Positions 8,317 through 15,436 of a stretch of DNA of 20,734 nt are shown here, in pieces. A program made the translations under genes and the position numbers. This stretch comes from Chara braunii (lineage: Eukaryota > Streptophyta > Charophyceae > Charales > Characeae). The stretch covers positions 2,047,196 to 2,067,929 of the forward strand of contig BFEA01000274.1 of the NCBI GenBank assembly GCA_003427395.1. The letters are read 5' to 3'. Under the pieces are notes generated by a model that saw only the letters and a list, made by a program, of their open reading frames with translations, had not been told where the DNA came from and did not search any database. Position 1 is the stretch's first letter. The number at the start of each line of letters is the position of its first letter.

Positions 8317-8352
8317 CTAAGGGCATACTCACACTAGGACTTTTTCACTTGG
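8317..8352 (+). repeat. Dispersed repeat family Z, copy C (end only)
   Basis: CATACTCACACTAGGACTTT followed by TTCACTTGG matches the leading end of copy A, with AAGG/AAGGG immediately upstream in both. The paired internal units are absent, so this copy is truncated. Confidence 0.55.
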
Positions 8353-8397
8353 GCCCTTGTTGGAATGACAGCTGACATAAGGCACATCGGAGAAGGG

Positions 8398-8653
8398 ACG
8401 CTGGACTGACCGGAGCTGCACTAGTGCTAGCGCCCAGCAGCCGGCCGACCGGCAAGGCCCGGTCGCCCCGGTGCAGCTAGCGCCTGGGAGGTGGTCCTCC
8501 CGGGCTGTTGGGCCTGTGCATCCACCTGATAGGGGCGCTTGGCTAATTGATAGCCACGTGGCACCTATTGATTGGAGCCATGAGTGCGCTGCGACGCGCG
8601 GACAGGGGTAGTGCTGGCCGAGTGGGTGATTTGATTCTTACGTGGAATAGTGG
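8398..8653 (+). repeat. 256-bp segment, copy 1 of artefactual duplication
   Basis: It is identical by eye to 8692-8947 at an offset of 294 bases, with the adaptor lying exactly between. Exact identity plus the adaptor indicates one genomic segment read round a small circularised fragment. No gene was recognised in it. Confidence 0.9.
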
Positions 8654-8691
8654 CTGTCTCTTATACACATCTAGATGTGTATAAGAGACAG
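8654..8691. other. Nextera/Tn5 mate-pair junction adaptor (artefact)
   Basis: This is a complete 38-base double mosaic end, CTGTCTCTTATACACATCT plus its exact reverse complement. Translated frames starting MCIRDR (+) and containing SYTHLDVYKRQ (-) are adaptor-derived and should be excluded from protein sets. Confidence 0.99.
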
Positions 8692-8947
8692 ACGCTGGAC
8701 TGACCGGAGCTGCACTAGTGCTAGCGCCCAGCAGCCGGCCGACCGGCAAGGCCCGGTCGCCCCGGTGCAGCTAGCGCCTGGGAGGTGGTCCTCCCGGGCT
8801 GTTGGGCCTGTGCATCCACCTGATAGGGGCGCTTGGCTAATTGATAGCCACGTGGCACCTATTGATTGGAGCCATGAGTGCGCTGCGACGCGCGGACAGG
8901 GGTAGTGCTGGCCGAGTGGGTGATTTGATTCTTACGTGGAATAGTGG
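8692..8947 (+). repeat. 256-bp segment, copy 2 of artefactual duplication
   Basis: It matches 8398-8653 and runs on into unique sequence at 8948. Copy 1 runs in from unique sequence at 8397. The true genome most likely reads 8397, then one 256-base segment, then 8948. Confidence 0.9.
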
Positions 8948-8966
8948 CGCAGCTTTTAGGTAAGTC

Positions 8967-9452
8967 ATGGAGACGGTGGCGGAGCTTCAGCGGGGGGCCT
9001 ATGATGGCTGTCTACCATGGAGATGGGATGTCTGCAGCTACAGGCGGTCGTGGGGGGTTTGTCGACTCAGATGCAGAAGGGGTTTGTGGTTGATGGGGGG
9101 GCGATCACACGGGTTGAGTGGTTGGACGCCCGCACTCAAGAAATGTTGGATCAACTTGGATGTCCTGTGGGAGCTGGAAGAGGGGCCGGATCCCCAGTTT
9201 GATGCCCATAGGGATTGGACACGGGTGGAGGCACGGATGGTAGTCTGCCAAGCTCTATTTCGGAAGGGACGTGACGTGCGCTACCGGATGGAGGATCGGT
9301 TGGAGATGGATGATACAGGGGTAGATGGGGGGCTACCTTTTGGTCATCTCGATGACACCGTGGGCTGGAGAGGGTTTTGTCACGGTGGGATGAATATGGG
9401 TTACTATGTGGGGCACCTGGCGGGAGACTTGGTAAAAGACTCTGTTTTGTGA
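8967..9452 (+). pseudogene. Possible decayed coding fragment, unknown family
   Basis: An ATG-started frame of 161 codons runs from 8967 to a TGA at 9450. Its second half (from about 9140) has a protein-like, charged composition, for example WTRVEARMVVCQALFRKGRD. In the first half the neighbouring frame looks more protein-like (LQAVVGGLSTQMQKGF, then TRVEWLDARTQEMLDQL, which could be a short coiled coil). This suggests a frameshifted remnant with a break near 9140. I do not recognise the family. A transposon-derived reading frame is the simplest guess. Confidence 0.25.
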
Positions 9453-9513
9453 TGGCGACGGCAGGAGGTCGATCCTCCTTCGATCGTGTGCATAAGCGGT
9501 TAACAGGGACCCC

Positions 9514-9554
9514 CACTTTTCAGCCCTGGTTAACCCCTTCAACCCTGAAAAGTG
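9514..9554. repeat. 10-bp inverted repeat
   Basis: CACTTTTCAG (9514-9523) and CTGAAAAGTG (9545-9554) are perfectly complementary around a 21-base loop. Its position just before a T-rich tract is noted, but no function can be assigned. Confidence 0.7.
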
Positions 9555-9815
9555 CATTCGAGATCTTTTTTTTTTGTTTTTGAACTTTTTTCTGTTTTTT
9601 TTTTTTNTTTTGCCCTGTTTTATTTTTGGTCAAGGTCTGTGTGTGCCAAGTTTGGTGTTTGTTGGGGTCTTGGAGTCGACTGTTTTGGCTAGCGCTGAAA
9701 AATCCTGAAAAAATCCTGAAAACTGAAATGAGTGAATTTTGCATGAAAACACACTTTTGCCTTGCTGTTTTATAGGTTTGTAAAGTTTTACAGGCCAGCT
9801 CTGTTCAAATAATAC
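9555..9815. other. T-rich tract with one unresolved base
   Basis: Long T-runs at 9567-9611 include an ambiguous N at 9607. The duplicated AAAATCCTGAAAA words around 9696-9724 are simple local repeats. No gene was seen. Confidence 0.5.
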
Positions 9816-9831
9816 CGGGACAATTGTCCCG
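9816..9831. repeat. Perfect 16-bp palindrome
   Basis: CGGGACAATTGTCCCG is its own reverse complement. It could be a site for a dimeric protein or chance. Confidence 0.8.
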
Positions 9832-10167
9832 CTTCTTGAGTCTATACAATACTACAGCCAAGTGTAGGAATATAGATGTAGTGTACACGGTCATAAACAC
9901 ACAAACGCAAAAACATTGCACAATTGCACAATTAGCTTTACAATACATGGGTACAGATTGGTGTAAATTGGATGACAAAAACTTCAAGTTGGGCTGGAGG
10001 TCAATCGTTCCCTCTCCGTGGGAAGTAATAGATGTCATCCGCTCCACAAGGAGATATGACAGTCACGGTGGAAAAGGGCATGACTTTGAGACGAGATACG
10101 CAAATTTTTACTACTACACCCTCACAATATAGCACGCATAGTATAACTTTCTCACACATCAGCGTAT

Positions 10168-10235
10168 AGGGACGCTGGACCCGATTTCCAGCAGACAGGC
10201 TATTGTACAGGGATGCTGGACCCCATTTCCAGCAG
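10168..10235 (-). repeat. Dispersed repeat family X, copies 3 and 4
   Basis: Two units 41 bases apart (10168-10194 and 10209-10235) share 25 of 27 positions. Each has GCTGGA...TCCAGC and can fold into a 6-bp hairpin. They are the reverse complement of the family at 838 and 5196. Confidence 0.65.
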
Positions 10236-10283
10236 GTGAAGCTCCCCACCAATAGATGGAGCCTTCAATGCTGGGACCCACTT

Positions 10284-10298
10284 AAGGGGGCTGCTGCT

Positions 10299-10331
<33 letters not shown>

Positions 10332-10340
10332 GGGGCTGCT
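10284..10340 (-). mobile_element. Tail-only poly(T) insertion with 12-bp target duplication
   Basis: AAGGGGGCTGCT occurs at 10284-10295 and 10329-10340. Between them are GCTTC, 26 T's (10301-10326) and two A's. On the minus strand this is a poly(A) tail with almost no body, flanked by a target-site duplication. Confidence 0.6.
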
Positions 10341-10393
10341 CTTATCACCTCGTTAACTGGGTTTCCCCACATATGAAGTTTTCTCAAAAAAAA

Positions 10394-10492
10394 GAGGACT
10401 TTTTCACTTATTTATGGACGTAATTGCGGTTAGTTACATCCAGGTCCGGCCGTAAATACGGTCAGATACATGTAAGATAGTCCTAAGTGCGC
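10394..10492 (+). repeat. Dispersed repeat family Z, copy B
   Basis: It begins AGGACTTTTTCACTT and carries two direct units at 10416-10441 and 10448-10473 with the same 32-base spacing as copy A. TAGTCCTAAGTGC at its right end resembles the inverse of the leading end (CACTAGGACT), so this copy may keep both terminal inverted repeats. Confidence 0.6.
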
Positions 10493-10515
10493 GGCAGGGG
10501 GTCATTGCATGCAGG

Positions 10516-10535
10516 GAGTAGTGGAGCGAGGCCCC
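10516..10535 (-). repeat. Dispersed repeat family Y, inverted copy
   Basis: GAGTAGTGGAGCGAGGCCCC is the exact reverse complement of the GGGGCCTCGCTCCACTACTC consensus. Confidence 0.6.
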
Positions 10536-10904
10536 TTATCTCTACCCGGTGAAAAAAATAAAGAAGATTTCCCCCATCGGCAATGCCTGCCCACCCCTCG
10601 TCACCGTGATGAGGGGCTGGTACAGCCTTGCTCTCGCACCCCCACAGCTGTGGTGCCACAGCTGTGGTCCCCACCTACCCCGTGGGCTGGGGAGAGATCC
10701 CGGGTTGGTTGGTGCTCCCCCTTACTATACATAGACTACCGCAGTGAGAGGATGAGATAGATGTGTACTACCAAGAAAGATGGAAGGAATAGATGAGAGA
10801 AGAATATAGCTTACGTTTGAAAGAAAGAAAAAAAGAGGAATCGGATGGATGGCCGTAAATTTTACTCCAGTAAGTTTTTCGTTTCTCCGTGTGCTGTGCT
10901 GTTG
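10536..10904. other. No gene recognised
   Basis: A small perfect palindrome, CCACAGCTGTGG, lies at 10644-10655, next to a near-copy at 10655-10667. Nothing else supported was found. Confidence 0.4.
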
Positions 10905-10953
10905 GTTGTCGATATTCTTTTTTTTTTTTTTTTTTTTCTAGTTGTCGATATTC
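10905..10953 (-). mobile_element. Tail-only poly(T) insertion with 13-bp target duplication
   Basis: GTTGTCGATATTC occurs at 10905-10917 and 10941-10953. The insert is 20 T's (10918-10937) plus CTA. It is oriented like the other three, with poly(A) on the minus strand. Confidence 0.65.
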
Positions 10954-11036
10954 CCGTCCCCCCATGCAAAAGAGCTGTGCACTGCACTCCGCGTTCTTCT
11001 TCTTTTTACTCCGCATTCCAACATGTGTTGTTAGGG

Positions 11037-11074
<38 letters not shown>
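11037..11074 (+). repeat. Poly(A) run, about 38 bases
   Basis: This is an uninterrupted A-run. The flanks share only CCGCGTT (10990-10996 and 11078-11084), which is too short to claim a target duplication. It may be the tail of a short + strand retroposon. Confidence 0.6.
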
Positions 11075-11075
<1 letters not shown>

Positions 11076-11280
11076 ACCGCGTTGCCCATGGCGTAGCGGG
11101 CGATCCGCCTCCCGCATTGCCGCGCGGCGGCCGTTCGAGCGGCACCGAGGCCGCTTGACTGCGACAGGCCCGCTCGCCGCTTGGCTTCCGCAGCGACGTT
11201 CTGTGCCACTGACTGCGGAAGGCCAGTCGCGGGAGTACCTGCTGGTGGAGTCCGACAAGGTTGACGGACTGAACGGACGG

Positions 11281-11435
11281 CAGGCAAGAAGCGAGGAGCG
11301 AAGAGAAGCGAAGAGGGGGGGGAGAGGAGAGGAGGGGAGAGGAGAGGAGAGGAGAGGAGCGGATAGCATCCAGGCAGGGAGCAAAGAAGAATTCTACACA
11401 CACACTCAACGTATGGCGGGCAAGAAGCTAGGAAG

Positions 11436-11517
<82 letters not shown>
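11281..11517 (+). repeat. Purine tract with GAGGA repeats and (GA)n
   Basis: GAGAGGA-type repeats occupy about 11320-11360, and an uninterrupted GA dinucleotide array occupies 11441-11517 (77 bases). The tract lies 1.2-1.5 kb upstream of the pyrophosphatase start. Long GA/CT arrays near plant promoters can bind GAGA-binding factors, but nothing here shows that. Open frames through it are artefacts. Confidence 0.9.
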
Positions 11518-11520
<3 letters not shown>

Positions 11521-11908
11521 CAGCGAAGAGGAGCTGCAGATAACATCAACTTGCAGGCAGGGAGGAGACGAGAGTTCAAACACGTACCTAGACACACAGC
11601 GCTGTGTTCAGCAGACATAGTTGCTTGTCAATTGAAAAGGCAGCCAGTCTCTCTTGGCTGGTAGTGGTGTATACAACCGTGGAAGATCGGCAGGAGGCCA
11701 ACTACCATTGTTCAAGCTGTCCAGCTGTCTTAACGGAGTGGAAAGGGGACGGGAGAGATTCGCTTTCGCTGGTTCGAGCCTCTCTTGTGGCTGGCTGGGT
11801 GCTTCGTCTTTGGCAGCTGCATGGGAGGCCATGCACGCACAGTGTGAGGTGTGTTTTTCCATAGCTTGTGCGGTGGACGGGATGGTGTGTGTGAGAGCTG
11901 GTCACTGA
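11518..11908 (+). other. Likely upstream or 5' leader region of the pyrophosphatase gene
   Basis: No gene or clear promoter element was recognised. It ends with an in-frame TGA at 11906-11908, from which the pyrophosphatase frame stays open. GTGTCTCGGCCGAC at 11916-11929 is repeated at 11976-11989, just inside the open region. Confidence 0.35.
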
Positions 11909-12766
11909 GAGACACGTGTCTCGGCCGACGTGGCTACAGTGAGGTGTTGCTGTCTATTGAAGATCTCAGACGACCGTGTCTCGGCCGACTCGGCATCACG
12001 AGCCAAACTGGAGGAGAGAGAAGAGGACCGTTCCCGTCAGCGGGAATCTTTGTCCCGCATCAGCGGACCTACGGGTGACCCCACCAGGCGACGGTTGGGC
12101 AGGTCGAGGGAGAGAGAAGGAGGTGGTTTGGACGATGCTCTCTCTCGCCGATCGGTCCCGCTTGTGAGCCGCCGTTCTGCCTCCCGGTCCCCTCGTCCTT
12201 CCTTGTCCCCCTCGCCTACTTCGGTCCGCAATGTCCATGGCAAGGTGGTGACCTTGCCTGTGCGAGGAGGAGGAGGAGGAGGAGGAGGAGGAGGAGGAGG
12301 AGGAGGAAGAGTAGGAGAAGGAGACGTTCTCTCGCAGAAGTTGACGCAGCTTGATCTAAACTGCCTGCTGGCAATTTCGACGTTAGAATCTACCCCCTCT
12401 CCTTCTGCTACTTCCGATTCTCCCACTTCTCCTCCTTCTGCTGCTGTCAATTCTCCCACTTCTCCTCCTTCTGCTGCTGTCAATTTTCCCGCTTGTCCTT
12501 TCGCTGCTGTCGATTCTCCAGCTTGTCCTCCTGCAGCTGTCGATTCTCCCGCTTGTCCTCCTGCCGCTGCTGCAGATTCTCCTACTTCTCCTCCTGCCGC
12601 TACTGCAGATTCTCCTACTTCTCCTCCTGCAGCTGTCGATTCTCCCGCTTGTCCTCCTGCCGCTGCTGCAGATTCTCCTACTTCTCCTCCCGCCGCTTCT
12701 TCTCCTGGCCCTCCTCTCTCTCACCGGAGCCCGCCGCTATACCTGTGCAAGAAGCTACGAGCAGCC
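11909..12766 (+). other. In-frame open extension upstream of pyrophosphatase, no ATG
   Basis: The pyrophosphatase frame is open for 286 codons before its ATG, but no ATG occurs in that stretch. Parts in order: an Arg/Ser/Glu-rich segment; a polyglycine run from GGA repeats (12264-12307); [20 protein letters not shown]; then nine Pro/Ser/Ala units of 10 or 11 codons (12416-12703), of types [10 protein letters not shown] and [11 protein letters not shown]. Either it is leader or intron sequence (pyrimidine-rich, ending ...CGAGCAG just before CCATGG, like a splice acceptor), or an upstream exon or non-AUG start adds an N-terminal extension. The low-complexity DNA is also open in other frames, so openness alone proves little. 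Confidence 0.45.
12416..12703 (+). repeat. Nine-unit 30/33-bp tandem repeat
   Basis: Units begin GATTCTCC or AATTCTCC and run through GCTTGTCCTCC or ACTTCTCCTCC to GCTGC runs. Unit lengths in codons are 11, 11, 10, 10, 11, 11, 10, 11, 11. All length changes are multiples of three, which fits slippage of GCT/GCA triplets and also fits translation. Confidence 0.8.
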
Positions 12767-13399
12767 ATGGCGGCGAAACCTTCCGCTCCCTCCAGCAATG
12801 GGGCCTCAGGTAACAAGGCGCTTTTCAATAACTTCATCATCAATCGGTCGGTGGCTGCACATCCGTGGCATGATTTGGAAATCGGGCCCGGCGCGCCGTC
12901 GATCTTCAACGTCGTCATCGAGATCAGCAAGGGCAGTAAAGTTAAGTACGAGCTTGACAAGAAGACGGGTCTCATTAAGGTAGATCGGGTGTTGTATTCG
13001 TCGGTAGTTTACCCTCACAATTACGGCTTCATCCCACGGACGCTGTGCGAAGACGACGACCCTCTGGATGTGCTTGTCATTATGCAAGAACCGGTCATCC
13101 CAGGGTGTTTCCTTAGAGCCAAAGCCATAGGCTTGATGCCTATGATAGATCAAGGGGAGAAAGACGACAAGATCATAGCCGTCTGTGCGGACGACCCCGA
13201 GTTCCGTCATTACACGGACATCAGGGAGCTCGCTCCGCATCGATTAGCGGAAATCCGAAGGTTCTTTGAAGATTACAAGAAGAACGAGAACAAACAAGTT
13301 GCCGTCAACGATTTTCTGGACTCCGGAGAGGCGGTGAAGGCCGTCGCGGCGGCGCAGAATATGTATGCTGCTTGCGTTGTGGAAGGGCTCAGATCCTAA
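12767..13399 (+). CDS. PPA: Soluble inorganic pyrophosphatase (family I), complete
   Basis: The enzyme hydrolyses pyrophosphate to two phosphates with Mg2+, pulling nucleotide, sugar-nucleotide and aminoacyl-tRNA synthesis forward; plant homologues of this type act mainly in the cytosol. The 210-residue protein has the family signature DDDPLDV at residues 96-102. By alignment with the E. coli enzyme the active-site set is complete: E52, K60, E62, R74, Y82, Y86, D96, D98, D101, D128, D133, K135, Y170, K171. The stretch [18 protein letters not shown] (27-44) is characteristic of plant members. The length matches plant cytosolic forms (about 210-216). The start was chosen because it is the first ATG in frame, has good context (GCAGCCATGG), and gives the usual short N-terminus. 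No transit peptide is evident. The coding region is uninterrupted; flowering-plant homologues, as I recall, have several introns, so this could be an intron-poor gene or an old retrocopy. It is intact and under evident constraint. Confidence 0.96.
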   Translation: MAAKPSAPSSNGASGNKALFNNFIINRSVAAHPWHDLEIGPGAPSIFNVVIEISKGSKVKYELDKKTGLIKVDRVLYSSVVYPHNYGFIPRTLCEDDDPLDVLVIMQEPVIPGCFLRAKAIGLMPMIDQGEKDDKIIAVCADDPEFRHYTDIRELAPHRLAEIRRFFEDYKKNENKQVAVNDFLDSGEAVKAVAAAQNMYAACVVEGLRS

Positions 13400-13930
13400 T
13401 AAGAGAAGAGCAGAGAAGAGCCCCCTGCTTATTTGTCGAACGCGCTGCTCTGATCAGAACTTAACGACCTCCCCACCCTCTTTTTCTCCTCCCCCACCGC
13501 CCCCTGTCTCTTTCCTTCGCCAAGAACATGTTCCTCTTTCGTTCTCCTTCTCTCTCACACAAATGACGTACTCTTCCACGCAGAGATTTCTCTCTCAAGC
13601 ACGCAGAGATTTCTCTCTCAAGCACACACCCATTCGTACACACAGAGTAGGATGGATGGATGGTGTAGGTTGGGTGGTGTAGTTCGACTATTTCTGCCTC
13701 TTGTCAAATTAATCCGAAAACATTGTCGCCTTCCCCCTCCCCCACCCCCGTGTCATGTTACCCCCTTAGTCTTTCTCTCTCTCTTCACGAGAGTCTTTTC
13801 CCTTTTCCCTTTCTTCGATTCTTTTTGTCGTTTTGTGGTTGATCATGTAATCTCGAAAAAGGTTGACGATTCTTTTTGTCGTTTTGTGGTTGACGATGTA
13901 CAGTTTCGGGACTGAAGGACGGCCCTTGCG
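13400..13930 (+). other. Likely 3' region of the pyrophosphatase gene, with tandem duplications
   Basis: Pyrimidine-rich sequence follows the TAA. Units 13577-13599 and 13600-13622 are an exact 23-bp duplication. About 33 bases starting CGATTCTTTTTGTCGTTTTG at 13816 recur at 13867 (period 51). A polyadenylation site cannot be placed with confidence, and no poly(A) tract follows the stop. Confidence 0.5.
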
Positions 13931-14720
13931 CGACAAGGGTGAAATCTCTCCAGGAGAAGAAGGGCTCCTACGATTCACGATTGATTGAGAGTTTGTCGTC
14001 TTTTTTTTTTTTTTTTTGATGATTTTCGAGCCTTCGAGCGTTTCTTGGTCCTCTTCTGGAAGAGTGTTTTTTTTTGTTTGTTTGTTTGTTTGTTTTGTGT
14101 GGAAGAGTTCAGTTTAGTGCTTAGTATAGACGGTTTTGCCGGGAGGATAAGCGATTTATTTTCTGTTGACGGCCGCCGAAAGATGGTGGCCTGGTCGGTG
14201 TAAGTCCTGTCTTTCATTCCAGATCTCGACGACAAGGTGGCGACGGAATACCTGGCAGGTCTGATGTACGAGGCCTCGGGGTGTTTTCCCTGCACGGAAC
14301 ATCAGCTATGGCGATGCTGGCTCCATAGTAGTGTGTCTTGCACAGTAAGGTGGGGGGAGGAGGCGGAGGAGGGGTTGGAGAGGAGAGGAGAAGGAGAAGG
14401 AGGAGGAGAGGCGAAGGAGGAGGAATGTTGTCTTTGCACGGCCTCTACGCGAAAGACCTGTTCTAATGATATGTATATGTGACGATAACATACAATTAAT
14501 CAATAATTGAATAGAACATCTATGAATAGAATAATAAATAGGAGAATTTAATGAATTAATGAAGATATATCAAAAGACAACATATCTATGTAATTAACAT
14601 GTATTTAATTAAATTAAATATTGGAGTGAATTTAGAGACATACATGTATATGCAATTCCACAGATGGCAGAGGTTGGTTGGTTGCCGGGTTGCTGTAAGA
14701 TTCTTTAAGGATGGTGGCCT
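13931..14720. other. No gene recognised
   Basis: T-run 13999-14018, (GTTT)n at 14073-14096, a GGA-rich purine stretch 14347-14425, and AT-rich sequence 14470-14640. A frame at 14237-14482 has no ATG start and ends in Glu/Gly-rich low complexity; not called. Confidence 0.4.
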
Positions 14721-14740
14721 TTGATATATATATATATCAA
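14721..14740. repeat. Perfect 20-bp TA-rich palindrome
   Basis: TTGATATATATATATATCAA is its own reverse complement and ends four bases before the hammerhead-like core at 14745. Confidence 0.85.
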
Positions 14741-14744
14741 CCTC

Positions 14745-14781
14745 CTGATGAGTCGGTGAAACTCCGACGAAACAGTTTGTC
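14745..14781 (+). ncRNA. Hammerhead-ribozyme-like motif 2 (core complete, stem I not seen)
   Basis: CTGATGA (14745-14751); stem II GTCGG (14752-14756) with CCGAC (14764-14768); GAAA (14769-14772); stem III ACA/TGT around loop GTT (14772-14780); cleavage triplet GTC (14779-14781). The core matches the hammerhead consensus with no bulge and a minimal stem III. The flanks CCTC (14741-14744) and ACAGCCCC (14782-14789) do not pair, so stem I is not evident. It may be a decayed ribozyme, or stem I may form with more distant sequence. Confidence 0.5.
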
Positions 14782-14843
14782 ACAGCCCCTCGTTTGTTGT
14801 CCTCTTCTCTCTCTCTGCCTACGGTTTACCGGGCAGTTCTGTT

Positions 14844-14867
14844 TGTGACGATATATATATCGTCACA
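14844..14867. repeat. Perfect 24-bp TA-centred palindrome
   Basis: TGTGACG (14844-14850), ten A/T bases, then CGTCACA (14861-14867), fully self-complementary. With 14721-14740 it brackets the hammerhead-like core. Confidence 0.85.
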
Positions 14868-15153
14868 TATATATATAAGCTGGTAAATTGCATGCTTTTT
14901 TGGGGGGTAGAGAAACGGAACTTCTTCTGAGGTACAGCACAGCAGCTAGAGAGATGGTGGCTTTGTATGGTTGTGAATCTTAAACTGATTCTTCAAGGTT
15001 TGGTGGAGGTTTGGTGGTCGGGGGTTGGTGGAGGATTGGTGGCAGAGGATTGGTGGGTGGGTCAACCATAGTTGCAATTTGTCAAAGGTAAGCAAATAGA
15101 AAGGTTGGTTGGCCTACGTACCCCTCCTTCCCCCCGCCAAAAAAAAAAACAAA
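14868..15153. other. G/T-rich sequence, no gene recognised
   Basis: There are repeated GGTTTGGTGG and GGATTGGTGG words at 14998-15060 and an A-run at 15140-15149. No coding signal was seen. Confidence 0.4.
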
Positions 15154-15320
15154 TGGTGTGGGAATGTATATGGAACAGAATGGTGAAGGTTGGATGGTGG
15201 TAGTGCGAGAAGGGGTCAGGTATTGTTTGGAGGAAGGTTTGGGGGTCATGCTTTTCTGTTGATCAGTTGTTTTTCAGCTGCATAACTGTCCGTTGTGTTC
15301 AGGTGTGAGAGTATGATGTA
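15154..15320 (+). repeat. Duplicated segment, copy 1
   Basis: It begins ATGGTGTGGGAATGTATATG and includes GGTTTGGGGGTCATGCTTTT, then CAGCTGCATAACTGTC. The same order of words occurs at 16119-16390, so the two are diverged copies of one segment. They are separated by about 800 bases holding a 29-bp repeat and a possible retroposon end. Confidence 0.75.
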
Positions 15321-15349
15321 CACATGACCACCCCTGTTGAATGCGCATT

Positions 15350-15436
15350 GTGGTACAAGGGCCCAGGCTCGAATCTTTGTGGTATAAGGGCCCAGGTTCG
15401 AATCTTTGTGGTATCAGGGCCCAGGTTGGAATCTTC
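15350..15436 (+). repeat. Three-copy 29-bp tandem repeat
   Basis: Units 15350-15378, 15379-15407 and 15408-15436 share GTGGTA-AAGGGCCCAGGTTCGAATCTT with few changes. GGTTCGAATC resembles a pol III B box, but no A box or cloverleaf is present. Confidence 0.85.

Noticed and set aside
8543-8905. Short frames on both strands across 8654-8691
   Set aside because: Their diagnostic residues (MCIRDR, SYTHLDVYKRQ) are translated mosaic-end adaptor.
9824-10132. 102-codon + frame ending in FYYYTLTI
   Set aside because: It has a plausible composition but starts at TTG with no ATG nearby and no recognisable homology. It overlaps a perfect palindrome.
10768-11409. Long minus-strand frames upstream of the pyrophosphatase
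   Set aside because: They run through poly(T) and GA-rich repeats and are Ser/Leu/Phe/Lys low complexity.
11155-11618. Frames of (RE)n and (SL)n through the GA array
   Set aside because: Simple translation of a dinucleotide microsatellite.
15350-15436. tRNA gene cluster
   Set aside because: Only B-box-like words are present; no A box, acceptor stem or anticodon arm.
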